Of a stretch of DNA of 64,000 nt, positions 32,057 through 40,908 are shown in pieces. The notes beneath the pieces are model-generated. The model saw nothing but the letters and a program-made list of their open reading frames with translations. It was not told the DNA's origin and did not search any database. This DNA is from Frankineae bacterium MT45. GTDB lineage: Bacteria > Actinomycetota > Actinomycetes > Mycobacteriales > Jatrophihabitantaceae. The position numbers and the translations under genes were made by a program. The DNA lies in the NCBI GenBank assembly GCA_900100325.1, contig LT629697.1, forward strand, positions 3,097,423 to 3,161,422, given 5' to 3'. Each line of letters starts with the position of its first letter. The stretch's first letter is position 1.

Positions 32057-35000
32057 CTACGGGCTCTTCGACGCCGATGCAGCCGACGTCGGGGCCGACG
32101 AGGTCGGGGCCGACCCGGACGGCTTCGCACTGGACGGGGACGACTTGCCGCGGGCCGTGATGTACTCATGCGTCAGCTGGGCGATCTGCTGCTGGTACAG
32201 GCCGATCTGCGACAGGTTCCCGCTCTTGTAGGCCGCCTGGAGATTGGCGAAGGCGGTGTCGAGTTGCGTCAGGATCGAATCGATCGACGCTGAACCAGCC
32301 GGTGGCACCGGCGTCGGGGTCGGCGTCGAACTAGACGGGGCCGCGGATGTCGGTGGGCTGGTGGTGGTGCCGGCCGTCCCGATCCCCTGGCCGACGACCG
32401 GTTCGTTCAGGTTCATCAACGCCATCGCCAGCGTCGTCCCGTAGCCAATCTTCCCGCCGTACTCCACGAGCACGCGCTGCAGGATCGGGAACGCGTTGGC
32501 GCTCACGCCGCGTACATAGAGCGGCTCCACGTACAGGAACGAATCACCCACCGGCAGGGTCAGCAGGTTGCCGTGCAGCACGGTAGAACCGCTGCCACTG
32601 AGCAGGGAAATGTCCTTGGAGATAACGGCATTCGCGTTGAAGGTCGCGTACACCTGCTCTGGCCCGTTCACCGACGAGCCGCTGGGCAATCGGAGCACAC
32701 TTATCTGGCCGTAGTTCTTCCCCGGATCACTGTTGACCGAGATATAGGCGCCTAGATAGGGACGTCCATTCACCTTCATCGGGGTCGTCAGTTGGAACTC
32801 CGGTGCGGCCGACGTGTCTTGCCGATCAGTTGGCGAAGCGGCGAGCACGTAGTACGGCGGCTGATTGGCCGTGTTGTCGGGGCTCGCCGGGTCGGCCGGA
32901 ACCGTCCACTTGTCGAGCTGGTTGTAGAACTCGACCGGGTCGTCGACGTGGTACTGCTGCAGCACGGCCCGCTGCGCCTCGAAGAGATCCTGCGGGTAGC
33001 GAACGTGAGCCACCAGCTGTGCCGGCATCGCCGTCTTGGGCTGGATGAGGCCGGGGAACGACTTGCTCCAGGCCTTGATCAGCGGGTCACTGTTGTCCCA
33101 CTGGTACAGCTTCACGGTGCCGTCGAACGCGTCGACGGTTGCCTTCACCGAGTTGCGGATGTAGTTCACCTGATCGTCGGGCTGCGCGGCAGTTTTATCC
33201 GCGGTGGTAAGGGAGTCCGACGTCAGCGCGGCCAGCGACTCCTTCTCCGAGTAGGGGTAGGCCGCCATCGTGGTGTACGCGTCGACCATCCACACGATGT
33301 GGCCGGTGACGCTGTCGACCACCGGATACGGATCGCCGTCGACCTTCAGGAACGGGGCCACCTTCTGCACCCGAGCCCGCGGATCCCGCACGATCATCAC
33401 CTTCGCGTTCGGCGAGGTGACGGCGTCGTTCAGCAGGAAGTTCGTCTCCTTGTATTTGGAGGCGAAGGCCAGTCGGGTGAGGAAGTTGTCGAGCGGGATG
33501 CCGCCGGTGCCCGTGTAGGTCGTTGTCGACCCCTTACCGTCCGATTCGCGGTTGCCCTTGGCCCCGACGACGACGTAGTCACTGCCGAGTTCGCCGTAAT
33601 AGACCTGCGGAACCTTCAGGTTCAAAGGCCCGGTCGACGGAATGTCCTTCTCGGTGTACGTCGTCGGGAAGTTGGTGATGTCCTGATCGGCGGCGGCGGC
33701 CACGAAACCGTAGCCGTGCGTGTAGACGGTGCGCTTGTTGATCCAGTTCGTCTGGTTGCCGGTGAGGTTCTCGCTGTCCAGTTCACGCACGCCGACGACG
33801 TAGTCCCGGGTCGAAACCTTTCCGGTGGTCGGGTCAGGGAGCGTGTACCGGTCGATGTCGAGTTTGCCGGGGAATCCGTAGTAGTTCTGCAACTGCTGGG
33901 TCGCGCTGAAGGTCGAGGAGACGATGTTCGGATCGAGGATCCGAATATTGCTCACCGTCGGGTCGGTGGCCACGATCGAGTCGGTCGATGGATCGGTGGA
34001 CGGGTCGAAGGAGGTGTAGCTGACGGTGCCGTTCGGATCGCTCGCACTATTGGTGACCACGCCATAGGCCTGCCTGGTCGCCTGAATGTTCCGTTCGATA
34101 TAGATGGCTTCCTTGTCGCTGGCGTTCGGCTTCACCGTGAACTGCTGCACCAGCGCCGGGTAGATGCCGTTGATGACGATGCTCAGGATCAGCAGCACCA
34201 CAAAGGCGATGGCCGGCAGCCGGGCACTCTTGAGCCAGATACTGGCGAAGACCAGCCCGGCGATGATGATCGCGATCCAGAAGAGAATCGTCTTCGCCGG
34301 GAGCGAGGCGTTGACGTCGGTGTACGAAGCACCGGTGACCCGGCCCCGGTCGGAGTAGACCAGGCCGTAGCGGTCCAGCCAGTAACCCACAGCCTTGAGC
34401 AGGATGAAGACGAAGACGAGCACGGTGATGTGCCGTCGCGCCGGAATCGAGATCTTCTGGCCGGGCGTCTGCAGCCGGATGGAGCCGAAGAGGTAGTGCA
34501 GTGCCACCGCGAAGAGAAGCGAGAAGATGACCATGCTGAACCCGAAGCCGAGGAGAATCCGGAAGATCGGGTAGTCGAAGGCGAAGAACGAGATGTCCTT
34601 GCCGAACTGCGGATCCTTGATCCCGAAGCTGCTCCCGTTGCGCCACAGCAGCCACGCCTGCCAGTTCGACTGGGCCGACAGCCCGGCCGCGAGCCCGGCG
34701 AGTACCACCACGACTGTGAAGGCCAGCTTCTTGCGCGACTCCAGAATCACCCGGTACCGCTCGAGGTTCTGCTGCTCAGCCGACATTGGTCGGAACGGCG
34801 GGCGCATCACATACGTGGTGATCAGGTTGGCCGCGATGACCGCGGCCATCACCAACCCGAATACGAGCACCAGGATCGCCCGGGTGAAGAAGATCTTCTT
34901 GTAGACGCTGCGGAAGCCGACCTCGCCGAACCAGAGCCAGTCGATGTACACCCCGACGAATGAGTTGGCGAGGGTGAGGAACAGGAAGAGGAGCACCACC

Positions 35001-35071
35001 GCGGAGATGATGATCTTGCCGCGACGCGACAGTGAGACGGCGGGGATCGGCGGCCGCATTACCACGGGCAT
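32057..35071 (-). CDS. UPF0182 family large membrane protein
   Basis: 1004 residues from ATG 35071 (AAGGAG two bases before; GTG 35065 is a plausible alternative). The N-terminal third has about seven membrane helices; the rest is a large extracytoplasmic domain with CxR-less beta-rich sequence, ending in a Thr/Ser/Pro/Ala-rich tail. The pattern DWLWFGEVGFRSVYKKIFFTR at the first loop (here given in part as WFGEVGFRSVYKKIF) is characteristic of UPF0182, the family of Rv3193c. Molecular function unknown. It is followed, as in mycobacteria, by the PDZ protease gene further along the same strand. Confidence 0.92.
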   Translation of the reverse strand: MPVVMRPPIPAVSLSRRGKIIISAVVLLFLFLTLANSFVGVYIDWLWFGEVGFRSVYKKIFFTRAILVLVFGLVMAAVIAANLITTYVMRPPFRPMSAEQQNLERYRVILESRKKLAFTVVVVLAGLAAGLSAQSNWQAWLLWRNGSSFGIKDPQFGKDISFFAFDYPIFRILLGFGFSMVIFSLLFAVALHYLFGSIRLQTPGQKISIPARRHITVLVFVFILLKAVGYWLDRYGLVYSDRGRVTGASYTDVNASLPAKTILFWIAIIIAGLVFASIWLKSARLPAIAFVVLLILSIVINGIYPALVQQFTVKPNASDKEAIYIERNIQATRQAYGVVTNSASDPNGTVSYTSFDPSTDPSTDSIVATDPTVSNIRILDPNIVSSTFSATQQLQNYYGFPGKLDIDRYTLPDPTTGKVSTRDYVVGVRELDSENLTGNQTNWINKRTVYTHGYGFVAAAADQDITNFPTTYTEKDIPSTGPLNLKVPQVYYGELGSDYVVVGAKGNRESDGKGSTTTYTGTGGIPLDNFLTRLAFASKYKETNFLLNDAVTSPNAKVMIVRDPRARVQKVAPFLKVDGDPYPVVDSVTGHIVWMVDAYTTMAAYPYSEKESLAALTSDSLTTADKTAAQPDDQVNYIRNSVKATVDAFDGTVKLYQWDNSDPLIKAWSKSFPGLIQPKTAMPAQLVAHVRYPQDLFEAQRAVLQQYHVDDPVEFYNQLDKWTVPADPASPDNTANQPPYYVLAASPTDRQDTSAAPEFQLTTPMKVNGRPYLGAYISVNSDPGKNYGQISVLRLPSGSSVNGPEQVYATFNANAVISKDISLLSGSGSTVLHGNLLTLPVGDSFLYVEPLYVRGVSANAFPILQRVLVEYGGKIGYGTTLAMALMNLNEPVVGQGIGTAGTTTSPPTSAAPSSSTPTPTPVPPAGSASIDSILTQLDTAFANLQAAYKSGNLSQIGLYQQQIAQLTHEYITARGKSSPSSAKPSGSAPTSSAPTSAASASKSP

Positions 35072-35212
35072 TGCTCCTTCATAGTCACTGCAGAGGCTTC
35101 GCAATCAGATGCCTGCTAGCTAGGACAACGTACCCAGTGACGACCTGGTTCCGTCCGGCGCATCGCCGATCCTGAGCACCGCATTGGCGCGGGCATAGGC
35201 GATGATGGGGAG

Positions 35213-35773
35213 GTGACCTCTGCCCAGTGGCAACTCGACTCGCTCGCTGCCGAAATCGAAAATCACGTATCGACCGCTGGATGGGACCAGATTCCCCGCC
35301 TCTTCGCGATGGTCTCCACCCGGGAACTCGTCGCGAGTGACGCGGGGGCGGCGTCGAGTCTCGGCCTCTCCGAGCACGACGAGATCGCCGCGGATGCGCT
35401 CACCCCGATCGAGCAGGAGGACCTGCCGACCGGCGATATCGAGCAGATGCTGGCCCAGATCGGCTGGCCCGAATCCATTCTCGGCTGCGCGCTCTCCCAG
35501 GAGATCGTCTTCCTGCCTCCGGAGGCCGACGCCGGCTTCAGCGATGAGGCGATCGCCAGTGCCGTCCAGGCGCACCCGCAGCGACGCGAGGCGCGCTTGG
35601 TGGTGGCCGTACTACGCGACGGCACCGCCTCCTCGATGCTGCGCCTGCGCCCATCGGCCACCCCGCCGAGCGCCGAGGCCGCCGACGCCCCGAACGCCGA
35701 CGACGACCTGCTCACCGGTCAGACGCTGGCGCCGAACCTGGTCGAGGCGCTGCTCGCCACCTTCGCTGAGTAG
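35213..35773 (+). CDS. PPA1309 family protein
   Basis: 186 residues. Recognised by the overall sequence pattern of this small actinobacterial family: VSTRELVASDAG near residue 37, LPTGDIEQMLAQIGWPE in the middle and a C-terminal acidic Ala-rich tail with DDLLTGQTLAPNLVEALLATF. Function unknown. GTG start directly after GGGGAG. It lies divergently between the UPF0182 and PDZ protease genes, a position it holds in many actinobacteria. Confidence 0.85.
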   Translation: MTSAQWQLDSLAAEIENHVSTAGWDQIPRLFAMVSTRELVASDAGAASSLGLSEHDEIAADALTPIEQEDLPTGDIEQMLAQIGWPESILGCALSQEIVFLPPEADAGFSDEAIASAVQAHPQRREARLVVAVLRDGTASSMLRLRPSATPPSAEAADAPNADDDLLTGQTLAPNLVEALLATFAE

Positions 35774-35800
35774 CTCGAACCTAACCGAGTACCTCGACAG

Positions 35801-36832
35801 CTAGCAGTGCGGGACCGGCTGCCCCTGCTGGAGCGCTTTCAGGTCCTGCACGGCGTCATGCAGCGTCTGGACCTTCACCACGTTGAGCCCGTCCGGGATG
35901 TTGCCCTTGACGTCCGAGCAGTTCCCGGCCGGTGCCAGGAAGACCGTCGCCCCCGCGCGGCGGGCGGCGATCATCTTCAGCGCGATGCCGCCGATCGGCC
36001 CGACCGTGCCGTCCGGGCTGATCTCACCGGTGCCCGCGATGAACTTCCCGTTGGTGAGATCGGCCGTCCCGACCTTGTCCATGATTCCCAGGGCGAACAT
36101 CAGACCGGCCGACGGTCCACCGATCTGGTTTCCCAGTCCGAGGTCCACATCGAAGGGGAAGAGACAACCTTCCGTGACGGTGATGCCGAGCCGGGGCACC
36201 GTGCTGCCCGACGCCGGAGCGCTCAACTTCACCTTGGCGGTGTGCTGCACACCGTTGCGCTCGACGACCACGGTCACCACGTCACCTGGCTTCTTCGACT
36301 TCAACGCGGCCGACAGCTCGTCCGGCGTCGTCACCGAGACCCCATCGACGGAGACGAACTTGTCACCGCTGCTCAACTGCCCGGCCGCGCCGAGCGTCGA
36401 GTCCACGCTGGTGACGCCGAAGCTCTTCGGGTAGCCGAGTTCGCAGGCAGCGGCCGCCGTCGCCGAGTCCTGGGACTGGCTGAAGTCCTGCGTATTCTGC
36501 TGATCCACCTGCTGCTGTGACTGTCCGGGCGGGAAGATCGACGCCCGGGGCACCACCACCTGGTCGTCCTTCAGCCAGCCGATCAGCGCCTGCACCGAGG
36601 TGATCCGCTGCGACTGCTCGCTCACCGTCGTCAGATTCAGGTGACCCGTCGTCGCCTTCGCCTCGCGCCCCTTGAGGACGATGATCTGCGCGCCGTTGTC
36701 GTCGACACCGAGGGTGTTGAGCGTCGGTCCCGGGCTCAGGATCACGTACGGGACGGGCAGCGTGAAGGCCAGGAATCCGAGCAGGACAACGAGAACGGCG
36801 CTGATGACCAGGGTTTTAGTACGACGACTCAC
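35801..36832 (-). CDS. YlbL/Lon-like PDZ serine protease
   Basis: 343 residues. One N-terminal membrane helix (LVISAVLVVLLGFLAFTLP), then a PDZ domain (about residues 155-215, with AAGQLSSGDKFVSVDGVSV) and a C-terminal Lon-type proteolytic domain. The catalytic dyad is visible: Ser in IGGPSAGLMFAL and Lys in GGIALKMIAARRAG. Homologous to Rv3194c and B. subtilis YlbL. Predicted to be anchored and face outward. Substrates unknown. Confidence 0.92.
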   Translation of the reverse strand: MSRRTKTLVISAVLVVLLGFLAFTLPVPYVILSPGPTLNTLGVDDNGAQIIVLKGREAKATTGHLNLTTVSEQSQRITSVQALIGWLKDDQVVVPRASIFPPGQSQQQVDQQNTQDFSQSQDSATAAAACELGYPKSFGVTSVDSTLGAAGQLSSGDKFVSVDGVSVTTPDELSAALKSKKPGDVVTVVVERNGVQHTAKVKLSAPASGSTVPRLGITVTEGCLFPFDVDLGLGNQIGGPSAGLMFALGIMDKVGTADLTNGKFIAGTGEISPDGTVGPIGGIALKMIAARRAGATVFLAPAGNCSDVKGNIPDGLNVVKVQTLHDAVQDLKALQQGQPVPHC

Positions 36833-36841
36833 CCCAGCACC

Positions 36842-37231
36842 CTAGCTGGAAGACTCCAGGGTGACTTGATTCGCCGGTTCCGGGGCGATCCCGGCGGCCG
36901 CCTCAGCGTCCTGTTCGGGGCTGGGTTCCGACCCGGAGTCGCCTCTGCTTTCAGCCGATCCTGCGCTTAGAGGCGATCCAGCCGATGGCTGGAGAACCGG
37001 CTGGTTGAGGCTCTCGCCGACCGGTGCCGCCGGCGCTGCGCCCGCTGCGACGGCGCTGAGGGTATCCAGGTATTTGTGGTGGGCCTTGATCGCCGCACCG
37101 GCCGCGGGAACTCCTCGGGCCCGTCCGCGCCACCATATCCAGATCGAGGCGAGCAGCACGACGACCAGCGGAGCCGCGAGCCAGATCGCCCACGCGTACT
37201 CCCCCGACACTCGCTCGACGAGATCGCTCAC
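36842..37231 (-). CDS. Small membrane protein, hypothetical
   Basis: 129 residues from GTG 37231. One membrane segment near the N-terminus (YAWAIWLAAPLVVVLLASIWIW split at residue limits, about residues 10-31), then a basic stretch and a Pro/Ala/Ser/Glu-rich disordered tail. Start is uncertain; the frame stays open to a GTG at 37330. The stop lies 9 bp before the PDZ protease start, so the two are likely one transcription unit. No family recognised. Confidence 0.65.
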   Translation of the reverse strand: MSDLVERVSGEYAWAIWLAAPLVVVLLASIWIWWRGRARGVPAAGAAIKAHHKYLDTLSAVAAGAAPAAPVGESLNQPVLQPSAGSPLSAGSAESRGDSGSEPSPEQDAEAAAGIAPEPANQVTLESSS

Positions 37232-37380
37232 TCCGGCGACGCTACCGCTGCCGAGGCGTTCGCTGCGGGCGCAACGCGGCACGCATTCAAACTGCTGCTC
37301 GTTGGCACTAACGTGAGACAGGAGAGCCACGTACGACAGTCGCGCGGCCTACTCAAAGCCCGAACAGAACGAGGTCGACG

Positions 37381-38754
37381 ATGAGCATTCCCTTCGGATT
37401 CGGACCCAACAACCCGCCCGGCGGCTCCGGCGGCGGGTTCGGCTTCGGCGGACTCGGCGGTGGCGGCGACGACCTCGCCGGCAAGATCCCGCTCTTCGCC
37501 GAACTGCAGAAGCTTCTCTCCTGGAGCGGCGGACCGGTCAACTGGGATCTGGCCCGCCAGATCGCCATCTCAACCATCGCGGCCAACTACCGCGCCGTCA
37601 CCAGCGCTGAGGCGGCGGAGGTCACGGACGCGCTGCGGCTGGCCGACGTCTGGCTGGACGCGGTCACCGATCTCCCCTCCGGCGTCACCACCACGGCGGC
37701 CTGGACGCGCGTGGAGTGGATCGAGAAGACCCTCGACGTCTGGGGCACGCTCTGCGACCCGGTAGCCGAACGGGTCGTCGCCTCGATGTCGGCGGCCGTA
37801 CCGGCCGAAGCGATGGCCGCCGCCGGCCCGATGGCCGGCGTGATGACCCAACTCGGCGGCCTCATGTTCGGCGCCCAGGTCGGGCAGGGTCTGGCCGGCA
37901 TGGCCACCGAGGTGATCGGCTCCACCGACGTGGGTCTACCGCTGGCCGCGCCCGGAACAGCGGTGCTCCTCCCCGAGAACGTGACCGCCTTCGGTGAGGG
38001 CCTCGAACTGCCGGCCGAAGAGGTACGCCTCTACCTGGCGCTGCGCGAGGCGGCTCATCAGCGACTCTTCGGCCATGTTCCGTGGCTACGCCAGCAGTTG
38101 CTCGAGACCGTCGCCGCCTACGCACGAGGCATCACTATCGACCCGGAGGCGCTGCAGCGCGCGATGGGCGAGATCGACCCGACGAACCCCGAGAGCATGC
38201 AGAACGCGCTCAACGGAGAGCTCTTCACCCCGGCCGACACCCCCGGCCAGGAGGCCGCGCTGCGACGCCTGGAGACCCTGCTGGCCCTTGTCGAGGGCTG
38301 GGTCGACTCGGTCGTCGCGGCCGCCGCGCAGGAGCGTATGCCCGGTGCCGCTGCCCTGCGGGAGACGTCGCGGCGCCGGCGCGCCGCTGGCGGGCCGGCA
38401 GAACAGACCTTCTCGACGCTGGTCGGACTTGAGATGCGGCCGCGCCGTCTGCGTGAGGCCGCCGCACTCTGGTGGGCCGTGACCGAGAAGCGGGGACTCA
38501 GCGCCCGGGACGAGCTCTGGTCACATCCGGATCTGCTCCCCTCCGCCGATGACCTGGACGACCCGCTGGGTTTCGCCGAGCGAGTCGGCTCAGACCCTAT
38601 GGCTGAGTTGGATGTCCCGTCGGCGCTCACCGACGGCACGGCGACCGACCAGACGGCGACCGACCAGACGGCGAGCGGTGGCCCGGTGGCCGGTGAAGCG
38701 GCGACCGACCAGCCCCACGAGCCCGAGACCGGCGCCGACAGCGGGGACCAGTAG
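37381..38754 (+). CDS. Zinc-dependent metalloprotease, DUF2342/PPA1826-type
   Basis: 457 residues. Gly/Pro-rich N-terminus (FGFGPNNPPGGSGG), then a helical domain with REAAHQRLFGHVPWLRQQ, the conserved His-containing helix of the DUF2342 family (Rv3195). Family proteins are described as putative zinc peptidases because of distant similarity to thermolysin-like folds. The C-terminus is a low-complexity Thr/Asp/Gln repeat (ATDQTATDQTA). GAGG precedes the ATG. Transcribed divergently from the PDZ protease unit. Confidence 0.88.
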   Translation: MSIPFGFGPNNPPGGSGGGFGFGGLGGGGDDLAGKIPLFAELQKLLSWSGGPVNWDLARQIAISTIAANYRAVTSAEAAEVTDALRLADVWLDAVTDLPSGVTTTAAWTRVEWIEKTLDVWGTLCDPVAERVVASMSAAVPAEAMAAAGPMAGVMTQLGGLMFGAQVGQGLAGMATEVIGSTDVGLPLAAPGTAVLLPENVTAFGEGLELPAEEVRLYLALREAAHQRLFGHVPWLRQQLLETVAAYARGITIDPEALQRAMGEIDPTNPESMQNALNGELFTPADTPGQEAALRRLETLLALVEGWVDSVVAAAAQERMPGAAALRETSRRRRAAGGPAEQTFSTLVGLEMRPRRLREAAALWWAVTEKRGLSARDELWSHPDLLPSADDLDDPLGFAERVGSDPMAELDVPSALTDGTATDQTATDQTASGGPVAGEAATDQPHEPETGADSGDQ

Positions 38755-38827
38755 CCCCGCCGACTGCCGGCCTAGAACTTTGGCTGCCGAGTTCAGGACT
38801 CCGGCGGGTTAGTCGACGGGGGCCGGG

Positions 38828-39409
38828 TTAGTCGACGTCGTCTCCATCCTCGGCGATGTCGAGGTGAGCCGCCGCGCTGACCCCGTCGAGGTAGCCGCGA
38901 GCCCGTTCAGTACGCGGATAGTTCTGCACCAACGCCCAGAACTGCGGTCCGTGACCCGGCACCTGCAGGTGCACCAACTCATGCACCAGTACGTAGTCGA
39001 GCACCCAATCGGGCATCGATTGCAGGCGTGTGGAGACCCGGATGCTGCCGTCCAGCGGTGTACAGGAGGCCCAGCGGGTCCGCATCGCCGGAACCCAGCG
39101 AATCGACGTCGGGTATGCCCGGCCATCGAGGTAGCGGTCGCTGAGCGACCGGACCCGGGCCATCAGCGCCTCGTCGCTACTGCGGGCCCGTGAACGCTGC
39201 TGGCGACGCTCCTCAGTGGCGGTGAGCTGCCCGACCATCCGCTCGACGTATTCACGCTCCTGGGCGCGGGTGAAGCGCTGCGGAATGAGCACGATGACAC
39301 GGTCCCCGTCACGGTAGGCCGAGACCGTGCGCCGCCGCCGCGCACTCCGCCGAACCTCGATCTCCGGAGGCGACAATCGGGGTACCTCCAGCGGTGTATC
39401 CGCCGCCAT
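38828..39409 (-). CDS. M48/YgjP-like (DUF45) metal-dependent hydrolase
   Basis: 193 residues from ATG 39409; the frame is open to an ATG at 39643 through an Ala/Ser/Gly-rich stretch with possible GTG starts (for example 39580), so the N-terminus is uncertain. The core begins EVRRSARRRRTVSAYRDGD, and the zinc motif is HELVHLQVPGHGPQFW (HExxH plus downstream H), typical of the WLM/SprT-like YgjP group. TRWASCT is the usual conserved segment before it. Predicted cytoplasmic metalloprotease, substrate unknown. A 13-bp direct repeat of its last bases follows the stop. Confidence 0.82.
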   Translation of the reverse strand: MAADTPLEVPRLSPPEIEVRRSARRRRTVSAYRDGDRVIVLIPQRFTRAQEREYVERMVGQLTATEERRQQRSRARSSDEALMARVRSLSDRYLDGRAYPTSIRWVPAMRTRWASCTPLDGSIRVSTRLQSMPDWVLDYVLVHELVHLQVPGHGPQFWALVQNYPRTERARGYLDGVSAAAHLDIAEDGDDVD

Positions 39410-39644
39410 ATTGAGCTGCTCGGTGCCGGCGCCGCGCTTCGTCCGGGTGTGCGGCGCCGGCTCGCTGGCGGCAGTGCCGGAGCTTGCCGGCAGCCCGGCG
39501 AGGGCGCCGGAGGAAGCACCGGAATCGGCACCGGAGGCTGGCTGGTCGGGCGCGACGGATCGTCGGCGGGCTGCGGGCACGTGACCACGGTAGCGACTGG
39601 GTGTGACATTTTGGCGGCAGGCCGCAGTCCGACCTTTCCACATC

Positions 39645-39733
39645 GATATCCACAGGTGTGGACATAGGGTTGAGGGTGATCCTTCGCATTTCCTGCCCTC
39701 CAGCCCGTCGAACCATCAAAAGTGCTGTGGATA
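39645..39733. promoter_or_regulatory. Two DnaA-box-like 9-mers
   Basis: TGTGGATAA at 39725-39733 is an exact consensus DnaA box (reverse orientation) and ATATCCACA at 39645-39653 matches TTATCCACA with one mismatch. They flank the divergent start region of the M48 and ThiF-like genes. Chance occurrence is possible; a role for DnaA here is speculative. Confidence 0.35.
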
Positions 39734-39774
39734 ACCAAATGCACCGCGGGGGAAAACCTGCGAAAGTGCAACGC

Positions 39775-40908
39775 ATGTCCGACCCTCAGCCCGACGCCAG
39801 CGCCGGCTCATCCCCCGGCTCAGACCTCGACGCTGACCTCGAAGCTGACCTCGAAGCTGACGTCGAAGCTGACGTCGAAGCTGACGTCGAAGCTGACCTT
39901 GTCCTCAACCCGAACGCGAGAGTGCTCTGGCGGTCTCCGCAGGCGATCCAAGTGGAACTGGGCGCCCGCCGGATCGTCGTCGACGGGGTCATTCCGCACG
40001 AAGTGGCTTCACTGCTGCGACGGCGTCCGAGCGGCGCCGCCGTGCCCATCAGCCGGGAGCGCAGCGAGCGCATCGACGAAGCCCGCAGCGACCTCGACTC
40101 CGCGGGCTTCATGGTCGCGGCGCTGGACGCGCTACGCCACCCCGGGCCGCCCCGGTTGGAGACTGAACTGGGGGCACTGCGAACCCGCCGCGGTGAGCAG
40201 GGAGCCGACCTGCTCGCCGCCCGCTCCGAACGGGTCGTCATCGTCCAGGGACCTGGCCGCCTGGCCGCTCCGGTCGGAGCGGTTCTCGCCGCCGCCGGTA
40301 TCGGACACGTGGGCGTGGTCGGCGAGGGCGTCGCCCGGCTCAATCACTGCCTCCCCGGTGGCCTAATGCCGAGCGATGAGGGCACCCGCTTCAACTCCGC
40401 CGCCGCCGAGGCACTGCGCCGGGCCGCGCCCGAGGTGAACGCCGGTGCACCACCCGAAGAGCGTCCCGTCGATCTGGTCGTACTGGCCGGTGACGGCCTG
40501 GTCGACCCCGACGTGAGCGCGGCCCTGCACCGTCTCGGCCGGGCCCATCTTCTGGTCTGGACGGGCGGCGACCACGCGATCATCGGTCCCACCGTCGTCC
40601 CCGGCCTCTCCAGTTGCCTGCACTGCGCCGACCTACACCGTCTGGACCGGGACGGAGCCTGGTCGGCACTGGCCGCGCAGTTGTCGCTCTCGACCCGGCA
40701 TCCGGCCCCGTCTGACTCCGCGCTGGCCGTCACCGCGACCGGCCTGGCCGCCACGCAGGCGCTGGCCTACCTGGACGGCGAGGAGGTCACCACCCTGGAC
40801 GCGACACTCGAACTACATCTGCCCGACTGGCGCCTGCGTCGCCGCACCTGGGGCAGCCATCCGCGCTGTGCGTGCCAGGGACACGATCAGATCGATTCAA
40901 GGCAATGA
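39775..40908 (+). CDS. ThiF-like / cyclodehydratase-like protein
   Basis: 377 residues from ATG 39775; the frame is open upstream without a better ribosome site. The N-terminal acidic stretch is made of six D-(L/V)-(D/E)-A repeats (about residues 17-40). Then comes a region like the N-terminal segment of ThiF/E1-like proteins of TOMM/bacteriocin cyclodehydratase type, with a Rossmann-like GRLAAPVGAVLAAAGIGHVG. Two Cys pairs, SSCLHCADLH and HPRCACQG, resemble the zinc-binding CxxC pairs of E1 enzymes. No precursor peptide or partner enzyme is nearby. Homologous position to Rv3196. Its stop overlaps the next start (ATGA). Confidence 0.75.
   Translation: MSDPQPDASAGSSPGSDLDADLEADLEADVEADVEADVEADLVLNPNARVLWRSPQAIQVELGARRIVVDGVIPHEVASLLRRRPSGAAVPISRERSERIDEARSDLDSAGFMVAALDALRHPGPPRLETELGALRTRRGEQGADLLAARSERVVIVQGPGRLAAPVGAVLAAAGIGHVGVVGEGVARLNHCLPGGLMPSDEGTRFNSAAAEALRRAAPEVNAGAPPEERPVDLVVLAGDGLVDPDVSAALHRLGRAHLLVWTGGDHAIIGPTVVPGLSSCLHCADLHRLDRDGAWSALAAQLSLSTRHPAPSDSALAVTATGLAATQALAYLDGEEVTTLDATLELHLPDWRLRRRTWGSHPRCACQGHDQIDSRQ
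39823..39894 (+). repeat. In-frame 12-bp minisatellite, six units
   Basis: Units of GACCTCGAAGCT or GACGTCGAAGCT (first unit GACCTCGACGCT), encoding Asp-Leu/Val-Glu/Asp-Ala. The repeat is a multiple of three so length changes stay in frame. Confidence 0.95.

Noticed and set aside
32792..34963. 723-codon plus-strand frame opposite the UPF0182 gene
   Set aside because: Arg/Val/Gly/Asp-rich shadow translation with no domain; the UPF0182 protein on the other strand is certain.
39823..39894. CRISPR or satellite repeat of non-coding origin
   Set aside because: The 12-bp units are contiguous and in frame inside the ThiF-like gene, so they are a coding minisatellite.
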